From the NCBI GenBank assembly GCA_032622095.1, contig CP136062.1, forward strand, positions 19,347,739-19,411,738: 64,000 nt of DNA. Direction: 5' to 3'. This document shows positions 35,901 to 48,104 of the stretch, in pieces. The notes beneath the pieces are model-generated. The model saw only the letters and a program-made list of their open reading frames with translations. It searched no databases and was not told the origin of the DNA. The stretch is from Siphonodentalium dalli. Its lineage: Eukaryota; Mollusca; Scaphopoda; Gadilida; Siphonodentaliidae. A program made the translations under genes and the position numbers. Position 1 is the first letter of the stretch. Each line of letters starts with the position of its first letter.

Positions 35901-38318
35901 GAATACAAACTACCGTGGAGCGGCCACGACCCCGTACAACGAATACAAACTACCGTGGGGCGGCCCCGCCCCGTACAAAGAATACAAACTACCGTGGGGC
36001 GGCCCCGACCCCGTACAACGAATACAAACTACCGTGGGGCGGCCCCGACCCCGTACAACGAATACAAACTACCGTGTGGTGGCCCCGACCCCGTACAACG
36101 AATACAAACTACCGTGGGGTGGCCCGACCCCGTACAACGAATACAAACTACCGTGGGGTAGCCCCGACCACGTACAACGAATACAAACTACCGTGGGGCG
36201 GCCCCGACCCCGTACAACGAATACAAACTACCGTGGGGTGGCCCGACCCCGTACAACGAATACAAACTACCGTGGGGCGGCCCCGACCCCGTACAACGAA
36301 TACAAACTACCGTGGGGTGGCCCGACCCCGTACAACGAATACAAACTACCGTGGGGCGGCCCCGACCCCGTACAACGAATACAAACTACCGTGGGGTGGC
36401 CCGACCCCGTACAACGAATACAAACTACCGTGGGGCGGCCCCGACCCCGTACAACGAATACAAACTACCGTGGAGCGGCCCCGACCCCGTACAACGAATA
36501 CAAACTACCGTGTGGCGGCCCCGACCCCGTACAACGAATACAAACTACCGTGGGCGGCCCCGACACCGTACAACGAATACAAACTACCGTGGGGTGGCCC
36601 CGACACCGTACAACGAATACAAACTACCGTGGGGTGGCCCCGACCCCGTACAACGAATACAAACTACCGGGGGGCGGCCCCGACCCCGTACAACGAATAC
36701 AAACTACCGTGGGGCGGCCCCGACACCGTACAACGAATACAAACTACCGTGGGGCGGCCCCGACACCGTACAACGAATACAAACTACCGTGGGGCGGCCC
36801 CGACCCCGTACAACCAATACAAACTACCGTGGGGCGGCCCCGACCCCGTACAACGAATACAAACTTCCGTGGGCGGCCCCGATCCCGTACAACGAATACA
36901 AACTACCGTGGGGCGGCCCCGACCCTGTACAACGAATACAAACTACCGTGGGGCGGCCCCGCCCCGTACAACGAATACAAACTACCGTTGGGCGGCCCCG
37001 ACCACGTACAACGAATACAAACTACCGTGGGGCGGCCCCGACCCCGTACAACGAATACAAACTACCATGGGGCGGCCCCGACCCCGTACAACGAATACAA
37101 TCTACCGTGGGGCGGCCCCGACCCCGTACAACCAATACAAACTACCGTGGGGCGGCCCCGACCCCGTACAACCAATACAAACTACCGTGGGGCGGCCCCG
37201 ACCCCGTACAACGAATACAAACTACCGTGGGGCGGCCCCGAACCCGTACAACGAATACAAATTACCGTGGGGCGGCCCCGACCCCGTACAACGAATACAA
37301 ACTACCGTGGGGCGGCCCCGACCCCGTACAACGAATACAAACTACCGTTTGGCGGCCCCGACCCCGTACAACGAATACAAACTACCGTGGGGCGGCCCCG
37401 ACCCCGTACAACGAATACAAACTACCGTGGGGCGGCCCCGACCCCGTACAACGAATACAAACTACCGTTTGGCGGCCCCGACCCCGTACAACGAATACAA
37501 ACTACCGTGGGGCGGCCCCGACCCCGTACAACGAATACATACTACCGTGGGGCGGCCCCGACCCCGTACAACGAATAGAAACTACCGTGGGGCGGCTCCG
37601 ACCCCGTACAACGAATACAAACTACCGTGGGGCGGCCCCGACCCCGTACAACGAATACAAACTACCGTGGGGCGGCCCCGACCCCGTACAACGAATACAA
37701 ACTACCGTGGGCGGCCCCGACCCCGTACAACGAATACAAACTACCGTGGGGCGGCCCCGACCCCGTACAACGAATACATACTACCGTGGGGCGGCCCCGA
37801 CCCCGTACAACGAATAGAAACTACCGTGGGGCGGCTCCGACCCCGTACAACGAATACAAACTACTGTGGGGCGGCCCCGACCCCGTACAACGAATACAAA
37901 CTACCGTGGGGCGGCCCCGACCCCGTACAACGAATACAAACTACCGTGGGGCGGCCCCGACACCGTACAACGAATACAAACTACCGTGGGGCGGCCCCGA
38001 CCCCGTACAACGAATACAAACTACCGTGGGGCGGCCCCGACCCCGTACAACGAATACAAACTACCGTGGGTGGCCCCGACCCCGTACAACGAATACAAAC
38101 TACCGTGGGGGGCCCCGACCCCGTACAACGAATACAAACTACCGTGGGGCGGCCCCGACCCCGTACAACGAATACAAACTACCGTGGGGTGGCCCGACCC
38201 CGTACAACGAATACAAACTACCGTGGGGCGGTCCCGACCACGTACAACGAATACAAACTACCGTGGGGTAGCCCCGACCCCGTACAACGAATACAAACAA
38301 CCGTGGGGCGGCCCCGAT
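32961..38318. repeat. 40-bp minisatellite, about 134 copies over 5.4 kb
   Basis: The consensus is cgtggggcggccccgacccc followed by gtacaacgaatacaaactac. Common variants are ggagcgg, ggtgg, gtggtgg and one-base length changes in the C or G runs. None of the three plus-strand frames of the unit contains a stop. Because 40 leaves remainder 1 on division by three, each frame cycles through all three, giving open stretches of up to 1259 codons. These are repeat artefacts. The array lies in receptor intron 2. Confidence 0.97.
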
Positions 38319-38319
38319 C

Positions 38320-38880
38320 ATACAATAAAAATGACACCTAAAAGTTACCAAAAATTTCGACCAATTTAGGGGCCAAAATCGATTTTGACCGGATAAACAC
38401 AACCGTGGGGTGGCCCCCGACCATACATGCAAAATGACACCAAAACAACATTTTGCCAAAATTGCGACCAAAATGGGGGGGGGGGGGATCGAATTTTCCA
38501 GTTTTCGTAGTTTGGGCCCGATTTTAAACAGATAAAGACTATGGGACTAGTGAGCCACCCCTCTGTAGTCTTTATCCGGTCAAAATCGGGTGAAAAACTA
38601 CTAAAAAATTCTATTTTTGGTCGAAATTTTTGGCCAACTTTTTGGTGTCATTTTGTTGGTATGGTCGGGGGTCACTCACGGTAGTCTTTATCCTCTCAAA
38701 ATCGGGTCATAACAATGAAAACTGGAAAATTAGATTATTGACCCTAATTTGATCGAAATGTTGGCAATTTTTTGGCAACTTTCTAGTGTCTGTTTGATTT
38801 AATTAGTCACAAGCCACCACATGATTGTCTTTATTCTTTGTGCAACGTTATAATGACAAATGTGCGAATAAAATGGATGT
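38320..38880. repeat. Right flanking repeat of the 40-bp minisatellite
   Basis: Units related to the left flank occur (atgacacc.aaaagttacc, aattttccagttttcgtag, aaccgtggggtggcccccgacc), and an inverted unit follows from about 38545 (tagtctttatccggtcaaaa, tttggtgtcattttg). A run of 13 G lies near 38475. Confidence 0.75.
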
Positions 38881-38949
38881 AGCGAGTATGCGGATATGAG
38901 AATAAGTAATGAATGTGTCGAATTTAGAATAAGTGATGAATGTCACATT

Positions 38950-39226
38950 AGTCATAGTTTACAAACCATAGTTAATTTACATGGGCCTTTTGGGGATAAA
39001 ATTATGGTAAGTACTAGGGTAATATAACGATAATTTATCACAGTAAAATATACCATAGTTAACTTACAACGGTATTTTTGGGTGGTAAATTAATATGGTA
39101 AAAAAGCAATATCTTTACCCCAGTAAAATTGCCATCTAAAAGACCGTTGTGAATTATTGTAATAACCATAGTATCATAAACTATAGTTAATATAGAACGG
39201 TTCTTTGTGTGGTACATTTACTCTGC
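38950..39226. repeat. Degenerate A/T-rich repeat (catagttaa...)
   Basis: The words accatagttaa, ttaccatag and ggtaaa recur in both orientations over about 280 bp, suggesting a decayed small inverted-repeat element. An 18-base C run follows at about 39229-39246. Confidence 0.4.
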
Positions 39227-39329
39227 ACCCCCCCCCCCCCCCCCCAGGGCTCAACTTCACCCCACTCATTTTCTTTCTTAATGTCTCCTCTAATTTGTTT
39301 CGGTTGTTAACAAGAAAAAAAGTGGCCGC

Positions 39330-40500
39330 AGAGACTCCAGACAAGATGGCGTCCATCATGGCGGCCATTTTTGTTATATGCACCAGGTCTCTTTGATCGC
39401 CGTTGTAGTAAAGATGATGTCACACGCGGTCTTGTTTTCCGTACGATTCATTATGGTAATATACAACCCTTACAAAGTAGACAAAAATCCGAAACAAAAA
39501 TCAAATATGGCGGCCAAGATGGCCGCGGAAATGTGAACACTTCCTATTTTTCGGACATTTCACCACATATCGTTTGTCTCTGTGGGAAAATCTTGACGCG
39601 ATTTTATAAATTTATTATCTATAAGAATCATTGGTGAACACATGGGGACCATAATATACATTCCTTGTCGGACATTTTTGTCAGATATCACGTTTTCCCA
39701 AATGCCGGTATAATCCGTTCAAAGCCAAAACGACGCTAATAACGCAATGTCTGTTTCGAATAAATGAGTGTTAGTACTACAGCCATGATTATATATGTGC
39801 AGAAGATACCCGGGCTATGATCATTCTTTCACCTGAGTTGAGGAATAATCATCCTAATCCGAGATGACGGCCAAAATGGCCACCAGAAATAGAAAAATCG
39901 CTGAAAATCGCTGATTTTAACATCAGTGAGAGTTATTGTCACGACAACTCAACACCTGCTTACTATTGTGAGCTGAGAACACTGAGTCGAAGAACTATCC
40001 TTATATTGCATCCAATTAAAAGTCTCCCGAATCCAAAATGGTGCCCATAATAGCAAAATCACCGAAAATCCCTCATATTCACATCATTGGGAATTATTTT
40101 CGGGACAACTCCACCCATGCTTACAGCTGACTTGGAAATACTGTGGTGAAGTAATTACCTTACATCCCATGCAAGAAATGGTTTTCCAAATCTAAAATGG
40201 CGGCCAAAATGGCGACCGATATTTGAAAACACTCCTACATTCCTTTACTTTCTTACTATGAGCGTTATTGTTTAGCGTATTCTACCCACCATTACATGTT
40301 GGTATGGAATATTGATATGAAGTATTCATTTGAGTTTGGCAATTAATACGCAAGGTCAAGATGCCAGCTAATCTGGAGGCCAGAAATTCAAAGAAATCGA
40401 TATTTTCACATACAAATTTCAACCTTTTGTCATGATATCGATATGTATGGACGAAACTATACACAAACCATATATTAGTTCAACTTAAAACGTTTCAGAA
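39330..40500. repeat. Block A: diverged ~170-200-bp tandem units (aagatggcggccaaaatgg)
   Basis: Units containing (c)aa.atggcggccaaaatggc and cgaaaat.gc recur near 39340, 39515, 39865, 40035, 40195 and 40370. The part at 39540-39915 has an inverted match at 47700-48090. Confidence 0.75.
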
Positions 40501-40509
40501 CACATAACA

Positions 40510-42960
40510 TTGCTCGTATCCTTCTTGGAGTACGAAAACCCACAATTAATATCGCGATGTGGCATTTCGAAATCCATTCGACACTTCGCTCCGATAATGG
40601 CCGTAACCGTAGGTGCGCCGAATAGCCATATTAGAACAATTACCTGATAACAGATTCGGATTTGTCACGTTCTTAATGATCTGTACCAGTTTCCATTTCT
40701 TTGCCTGATAAATCTAGGTCGCTCACACCGACAGAGTATTCAACACTTCCTGGGAGAACGGTCCCTCTACTGATAACGTTTTTATGATCCTCGGTAACAT
40801 CACCATGTCGAGCTTAAGATTTTAAATACTTGCTAAATATGGAATGTGTTCGTTATATTGAACTAGAAAGGCATATGGTCCATAAGTATACAAGCTTACA
40901 GAAGGTCACCTCCATGTATGTCTTTATCATACCCCATGGGGACAACGACATGTACACCTGGCGAACTTCCCAGTTAACTAGTCACTTCTCAATAGATGGT
41001 TCAACTCACAAACTTAGGGAACGTATTGGCATACGTGGACAACTTCGGCAGTGTTTTGAAGGTAGCTAGTTGTCTCATTCCCTTGGACAGATGCCTATCT
41101 GCTAAGGAGAGGACCATAATGTACCCGCACTTCTTAACCACGATCCTAAGCAAACTGTGTGATGTCCCGCGGTCGTCTCGTCGAATAGCTCACAGCAGAG
41201 AAGAACAATACTCGCGGTGCTAGTTTGTGGACAAGCGTCATGACAGTGGGAATGAAATGGGCTACGGTATACACCCCTACACCAGGTGCATGTTTCAGAT
41301 ATAGAATGTCATGCGTGTTGGTGCTTTTCTGTGTGGTAAGATTGTATTTCCACATCCTTTTCAGGCCGTTCTGAATCAACATGACCAGACGTATAATATT
41401 GTTTGGATAATACTGTCCTAGCCTCCCCAGAATAGTCGGATGTGCTAGAGGATAATGTCTTAATGGAATGAAGGTAAGCGTTGTTGTTATCCTCTCTCAG
41501 GGTTAGTGTCAGTATGTGGGCGGTATTATTAAAGAAAACGTCAGGAAATGTGATGCATCTAGTTCACTGTGTGTTTAAAGAACAATTTATAGTATAGGTG
41601 GCCATGGATGTGGACGTTGGTGAACGTGAGCTTTATGATCATATAGCTTTATATTATAGAACTCTAGAATATAGTAGTTAATATGTTTCATTCAGGACAA
41701 TAGTTTTGAATGGTGATGTTACCGAGAAATTACTTGGTGTACCCAACATAGGTTAAACTGAATGCAAGATCTCATCAACGTAACATGCCTCTAGATGTTC
41801 TTCGCGTTGACCAGTTCACCCTTGTGTTAATGACATTGTACTCTCTTGAACCATACCGACCACCACCCAGCGTGAGTATGACATATCAACTATCAAATGC
41901 ATCGTCCTTAAGACTACATCCCAGTCTGATGGGGCTTATTTAGTAGTAGCCAATGGTACACGCCTGGTCCAGTTGATTAAGATCGGCTTCCAAAGGTATT
42001 GGAAGATACAATCTTAGCATACAAGGAAAGCAAAGCCACGTGAGATCATGTCTGAATCTAAAACATACACAAAGAAGGGGCGGTGCAGCCAAGGACCAAT
42101 TTCATGTCCACTACCATGACATATGCCCACAAACTAGCACCGCATGTATTCTTATTATCAGCTTGGATCTGTACGGTGAGACGATTGTTGGACGCCACCA
42201 AGACTGTTCTTATGATTATGGTCAAGAAGTGTGGGTATGTTATGCATTATGGTCTTCTATGCCTTAGCAGAAAGGCATCCGTCAAATGTTAGGCTTTCAA
42301 CATTCGAGGCCATATAGAGAAGTTGTCCGGCTACGTCAGTACATGAGTATGTGAATTGATGAACCATAATTATATTGAGAAGTGGCTGGATGGGAGGATC
42401 ACCAGATGTACATTTTGTTATCACATTATGTAACCAAATCTGAAAAAATACGCAGATAGAGAGGTCCTTCAAAAAGCTTGTATACGTATCGACCGCAGAC
42501 CTTTCTAGTTTATCACGCAAGATGACGCTCAGATCCCATGGCATAATATATGAATTATACCATAAGCTACCACGAATGAAACTCGCCAAGAATAAGGATA
42601 AGAATTCCCAGCTTTCGAGACAAACACGTGAGCTTGACACCGACATATCTGTTGTTTGAAACATTCCGATTAGTGGGACTCTTCTACCAAGAAGTGTAGA
42701 AAACTGTGTCGGTGTGAGCGATATAGATTAATGTGACGAGGAGACGGATGCTGGTCCAGATAATGCTGAATGTAGCAAACCAGAATGAGCTCAGCTACTG
42801 TTGTTTTGATTCTTGGAAGTCATAATATGACTATTCGGCGCACACATATACGGTTACGGCCATTATGGGCGCTTAGTGGAGAATGGATTTCGAAATGCCA
42901 CATCGCTATTATTGTGGGTTTTCATCCTTCCAGAAGGCGACGACATATGTTGGAACTAAT
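40510..42960. mobile_element. Foldback element of about 2.4 kb
   Basis: The left arm mirrors the right arm with divergence. 40545-40640 (gatgtggcatttcgaaatcc...gccgaatag) pairs with 42790-42920. 40705-40765 (gctcacaccgacag) pairs with 42675-42720. 41055-41095 pairs with 42250-42300. 41200-41300 (cggtgctagtttgtgg) pairs with 42110-42150. The centre lies near 41.7 kb. No intact coding; the open frames on the two arms are mirror images of each other. Confidence 0.7.
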
Positions 42961-43019
42961 AGATGGCTTATGTACCGTTTCGTCTAATCTAGTACTGGCC
43001 CCACCATAGACCTCCGTGG

Positions 43020-44800
43020 GATTTTCATGTGGAGAACTGACCATATGTGCACTTCAATCAGTAGGTTATATGCTTTCAAACAAAATTGGGTAGACATCAC
43101 ACAAAGTTGCTCGGTTGCCATGGCAAAGGCTTAAATACACATGCCAAATGTTGAGGTTTCAACAACTGGAATGCTTACATTTAACCACTTATTTCGCATT
43201 GGATTCGTTAAAACTGCGTGCACTATCTATGTTTGCTATATAAACATATTTAACTTGTCTAGATATGCCAGGCACAAGTAGACTGGCCATATATATCTCC
43301 GCTGTCATGGTAACGATCGAATACCACTTCATATGGTGGATGCAGATGGGGTAACTATACATGGTCTGTTATCGCAGGCTACCATGCAGATATCGAAAAT
43401 AACATTATATTGCAGAGAACTGACTATATATATTTCAATTAGTGAGTCATATGCTTTCAAAAAATAATTGGGTAGACATCACACAAATTTGCTCGGTTGC
43501 CATTGCAACGGCTTAAATATACATGCCAAATATTGAAGCTTCCGACAATTGGAAAGCTTATATTTAACCAATTATTTCGCATCGGTTTCGTTAAAACTGC
43601 GTGCACGCATCTAAATTTGCTACATAAACATATTTAACTTGTCGGGAAATGCAAGGCGCAAGTTGACAAGCCATATATCTCTCCGTTGTCATGGTAACGA
43701 TCGAATACCATTTCATATAGTGGACACAGATGGGGTACCTACTTGGCTGGTTATCACAAGCTGAAAAGCAGATATAACAAACAACATTATATTGTAGAGA
43801 ACTAACTATATATATTTCAATTAGTGAGTCACATGTTTTCAAAAATAATTAGGTTGACTTCACACAAGTTTGATCGGTTGCCATGGCAACGGCGTAAAAA
43901 GGCATGTCATATATTGAAGCTTCCGACAATTGGAAAACTTACATTTAACCAATTATTTCGCGTTGGATTCGTTAAAACTGCGTGCAAACATCTAAGTTTG
44001 CTATATAAGCATATTTAACTTGTCGGGAAATGCAAGGCACAAGTTGACTGGCCATATATATCTCCGTTGTCGTGGTAACAATCGAATACCACTTCATATG
44101 GTGAATGCAGATTGGGTAACTACATGGCCGGTTAGCGCAGGCTGACATACATATATCGCAAACAACATTATATTATAGAGAACTAACTATATTTATTTCA
44201 ATCTGTGAGTCATATGCTTTCAAACATAATTGGATAGACAGCACACAAATTTGCTTAGATGCCATGGCAACGGCTTAAAAATACATGTCAAATATTGAAG
44301 CTTCCGACAATTGGAAAGCTTACATTTAACCAATTATTTCGCGATCGCTAAGTTTGCTATATAAGCGTATTTAACTTGTCGGGAAATGTAAGGCACAAGT
44401 TGAATGACCATGTATATCTCCGTTTTCATGGTAACGATTGAATACCACTACATATGGTGGATGCAGATGTGGTAGCTTCATTTCTGGTTAACATATGCTG
44501 ACAAGCAGATGTCGCAAACATTATATTGTAGAGTACATATTATATGTATATCAATAAGTTAGTCATGCTTTCAAAAACAATTGGGTAGACATCACACCAA
44601 TTCGCTCGTTTGCCATCTCAACGGCTCCAATATTGAGGCTTCCGACAATTGGTAAATCATACAGTTAACCACCTATTGCACCTATTCATGTTTTCTATAT
44701 AAACATATATCACTTGTCAGGAAATTCAAGATTACAGATGAGGGATGTTATAGGGTAAGTATAATTTCCGGATAGCATTAGTAAACAAACAGATAGCACA
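43020..44800. repeat. Block B: ~380-bp tandem array, about five copies
   Basis: The phrase gtcatatgctttcaaa recurs at about 43066, 43447, 43827, 44212 and 44563. Shared interior words include ggttgccatggcaacgg, cttccgacaattgg and ttgtcgggaaatgcaaggc. Inverted copies lie at 47020-47700. Confidence 0.88.
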
Positions 44801-44907
44801 CACAAGTTGATATTATGAGACTGACTTTTTCGGACAAAGACAGACATTGCCTTCTATACCACAGACTGAGTGTCCTCTAACTGACATACGAAATGACGTG
44901 CTTTTAG

Positions 44908-45065
44908 AGACGTGTGGACGATGAATAGACCTTGGTTGACGTATGACAATGGGAAGGGTGTGATGTTCTGTAGTGTGTGCATTCAGGTTGGCGTGAGTAA
45001 TCTTTTCGTGGCTGGCTGCACAACATTGAAACTGCACTTGATCAAACTTCACGAGACAGCAAAAG
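44908..45065 (+). CDS. Exon with a C17orf113-type zinc-finger domain
   Basis: On the plus strand, between an acceptor (acgtgcttttag, AG at 44906-44907) and a strong donor (GCAAAAG|GTAAGC, GT at 45066-45067), the frame reads RPWLTYDNGKG, MFCSVCIQ, LFVAGCTTLKLHLIKLHE. This matches the RPWL.YD....MFC..C.......F..GC..FK...L..HE pattern of the putative zinc-binding domain shared by C17orf113, KIAA1586-like and some hAT-transposon-derived proteins. Only this exon is visible; partners may lie in the surrounding repeats or be lost. It lies opposite in strand to the broken gene at 46.1-46.8 kb and between inverted repeat blocks, so a transposon origin is plausible. Confidence 0.55.
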
Positions 45066-45069
45066 GTAA

Positions 45070-46120
45070 GCTCTAACATTTAGTGTAAACATGTTTTTAT
45101 TTCCAAATCTAACATAATATACAGATGATTCAAATATATATAGAAGAGATAATGTATGGAAATGAGGATCAGACATTTAACATTTAGCCTAATCATCAAA
45201 ACGTATAGCTGTATACTGGTTATGTAATTAATTAAGCCGTCTGCTTTGTTCGTGATAGAAGAGCAGTTCTTAACTCAGTGGTTACGCAATGTGTGTCATT
45301 AAATGTATCCTGGCTTAACTTCATAAAAGATTTGAATACAATAGATATTCACCAGTTAACACCTTACTATAATAAGCCATTGTTAGCGGCCGTCATGCCA
45401 TGGTGTCAATAATGTCGACATAGGGTTATTACAATTAGTTTGGCGGATTTATGTGATTATAATTATGTTTTCATTCTGAGTATAACAAATATTTAAAAAA
45501 AATATTTTAGTCATTAATTGTGAACCGACCAGAAAACGATGATTTAATTTGGCTAAAGTTTTTTTCATTTGGCTAATAAAATTTTCATTTGGCTAAACGT
45601 TTGGCTAAAGTTTTTTTCGGTCCAGCGTGAACACTGATTATGACGAAAATTGGCTTTGTCATCAGAGTCCATATTTACTATCGTGTTTCCATTTGATGAA
45701 TAAGAAGCGTATTATGTGTGGCTTCTTGTCACTATGCCAAAAACCTCCCCCCATTTACCTTCCACTTAGAATATTATATAGTATATTAGAGAGGTTTAGA
45801 TTGAATACTGCTAACTTCGGTCGTGAAGAAATATTAGGCTATTCGTCGCGGCGTGGCGGGAAATCGTGACCATACATATAACGACTTTAGTGTTTTATGA
45901 TTAATATGGTACAATATCGAATGTGAATGTTGCATTAGTTGATGCTGACTAACTATATTGGATAATACTTTCCCGCCCCAGTCAAGGATAATTAATTATA
46001 GTTTTGTGCTTGAAGGGCGACGTTAGCAGTTTTAACAATATAATCATACCCGTTGGAACAGACATAGGCATTATCATGTGATGTAGTCGATAGCAAACTT
46101 TGTTTCACCTTCTGGAGTGT
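45070..46120. other. No gene seen; short atttggctaaa repeats
   Basis: The phrase atttggctaaa/aaa(g)tttttt recurs four times at 45545-45620. No coding is supported elsewhere in the stretch. Confidence 0.4.
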
Positions 46121-46123
46121 TGT

Positions 46124-46840
46124 CTATTCCTTTTTGCATACCAGTTTTGTGCATTTACAAAATTCGGTGCATCCGACACTGTTTCGCCGACAAGAACATT
46201 GTCCTGTGCAGATACGACAGCCACAAATAACGTGGTTTTCAATGGGGAGCATAGATTTAAATTTGATAGGCAACAGCAAGTCATCTGTTTTATGCCAGCC
46301 AAAATGTTCTGGGTCCAAGTTTGATAAAGGGTGCAAAAAATTAATGAAAGATCTTATGACAAAGTAACATCTGCCCAAGTGTCCACGAAGCGCATATGAT
46401 GTTGGGGGAAGCTCGTGGTCCCTTTTTTCACAAACATGTCACAGCGCAACTCATCAAATGTGTTGAGTTGATTTCCCTTAAACAGTTATAAGATATTTCT
46501 CTGCCTTCTCATTGGAAGCAGTATCTGGGGATGACATAGTCCCGAAGTCAGACAAGAAATTTTCAGGTTCAGCTCGTATAGCAGACAGTTTTGTGCCCAG
46601 TTTGCTTGTCGAATCGCAACCAGTTAAGACATGTGCCTTGGTCAGAACGGCACAGTACTCGGGTCCCAATTTGAGTCCAAGTAAGTGAAGTGGTATGTAA
46701 CGGGTGCATTGTTTGGTATTACCATATTTCACACAAAGTTCTTCGAGGCCTGTCTTGGAAAATTTAAACAAATAAAATAGCAACAGCACAACAACGTCAG
46801 TATCAATTCGTTGAGTTGGTTCGGTTAGATGCCGAAACAT
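46124..46840 (-). pseudogene. Transposon-type protein with TD-V...TGCDSTS nuclease-like domain and Cys-rich C-terminus, two frameshifts
   Basis: Three overlapping minus-strand frames make one protein. At 46840-46485: IDTDVVVLLLFYLF, RYIPLHLLGLKLGPEYCAVL, HVLTGCDSTSKLG and EKAEKYL. At about 46484-46410, another frame: NTFDELRCDMFV. At about 46408-46124, a third: PPTSYALRGHLGR, HFGWHKTDDLLLPI, then a cysteine cluster (CGCRICTGQCSCRR, CTEFCKCTKLVC). This order is familiar from a widespread family in cnidarians, insects and marine invertebrates. The DTDV and GCDSTS motifs recall the Asp-based active site of FEN1/PIN-type nucleases, which is my inference. Two frameshifts make it non-functional. 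It sits between inverted repeat blocks and is probably mobile-element cargo. Confidence 0.75.
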
Positions 46841-46989
46841 ATTTCCTGTTGAGCCTAATGGATTATGGTAATCAAGTGTAAATAAATCGCCTTTACAGCA
46901 AGCTGCAAGAGATCACTTCATATGCTCGCAAAGAATTCCACCAATAATAGTCATAAGCGGGTCGATCATAGATTCAATTTTCAAAGAAA

Positions 46990-47700
46990 GGCTTCGAATA
47001 ACTTTGAGTGAAATATGGTAATACCAAACAATTTTCCAATTGTCGGAGGCCTCAACATTTGAGCCGTTGACATGGCAAACGAGCGACTTGGTGTGATGTC
47101 TACCCATTTTTTTTGAAAGCTTGACTAACTTATTGATATACATATAGTGTGTGCTCTACAATATAATGTTTGCGACATCGGCTTGTCAGCATATCTTAAC
47201 CAGGAATGAAGCTACCCCAACTGCATCCACCATATCTAGTGGTATTATATCGTTATCAAAACAACGGATATATACATGGTCAGTCAACTTGTGCCTTGCA
47301 TTTCTCGACAAGTTAAACATGCAAAGATATCTGCACATAGTTTTAACGAATCCAACGCGAAACAATTTGTTAAATGTAAGCTTTCCAATTGTCGGAAGCT
47401 TCAATATTTGACACGTATTCTTAAGCCGCTGCCATGGCAACTAGGCAAAATGTGTGTGTGCTGTCTACCCTCATTATTTTTGAAAGCATATGACTCACTA
47501 ATTGAAATATATAATTATTTCTCTACAATATAATGTTGCTTGTAATATTTGCTTGTCAGCTTGTGCTAACCAGCCAAGTAGGTACCCCATCTGCATCCAC
47601 CATGTGAAGTGGTATTCGATCGTTACCATGACAACTGAGATATATATGGCCGCCAGTCAACTTGTGCCTTGCATTTCCCGACAACTTAGATGTTTGCACG
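46990..47700. repeat. Block B': inverted copies of the 380-bp repeat
   Basis: Two units run in reverse orientation to 43020-44800 (for example tccaattgtcgg, gccatggcaa, ggtattcgatcgttaccatg). The left edge (46993-47030) also contains an inverted copy of ~37 bp of the neighbouring broken gene. Confidence 0.85.
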
Positions 47701-48090
47701 CATTTTCGGCGATTTTTCTATTTCTGGTGGCCATTCTGGCTGCCATCTTGAATATGGTGAATATTCCTCAACTCAGGTATAAGAGGAATCCTAGCTCGAG
47801 TATCTCCTGCATATATATACGCATGGGTTTTGTTATGATAGCAATAACATCCATTGATTCGAAACAGACATTGCGTTATTAGCGTCGATTTGGCTTTGAA
47901 CGGATTATACCGGCATTTGGGAAAACGTGATATCGGACAAAAATATCCAGCAAGAAATGTATATTATGGTCCCCATGTGTTCTTCGATGACTTTTACATA
48001 CGATTCATGTATAAAATCGCGTCAAGATGTCAATATTTTCCAACAGACAAACGATATGTGGTGAAATGTCCGAAAAATAGCAAAAAAATT
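47700..48090. repeat. Block A': inverted copy of block A
   Basis: It mirrors 39540-39915. Shared words (complemented) include ccaccagaaatagaaaaatc, tcggacatttcaccacatat and acatggggaccataatatac. It joins block B' within a B unit. Confidence 0.82.
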
Positions 48091-48104
48091 CAAATCGCCT
48101 TTAA

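Noticed and set aside
5485-38318. Tandem arrays considered as CRISPR or centromeric satellite
   Set aside because: Units are contiguous without unique spacers, and the setting is a eukaryotic intron; no centromere evidence is available from one window.
32967-38341. Open frames of 1064, 1259, 806, 510, 501 and 461 codons in the 40-bp array
   Set aside because: They are produced by a stop-free tandem unit in all three frames; there is no start context, domain or codon pattern of a gene.
40830-42664. Open frames in the 2.4-kb foldback
   Set aside because: The frame on the left arm and that on the right arm are mirror copies; neither resembles a known protein.
44813-45079. 88-codon minus-strand frame
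   Set aside because: It is the shadow of the plus-strand zinc-finger exon at 44908-45065, which has both splice sites and a recognisable domain.
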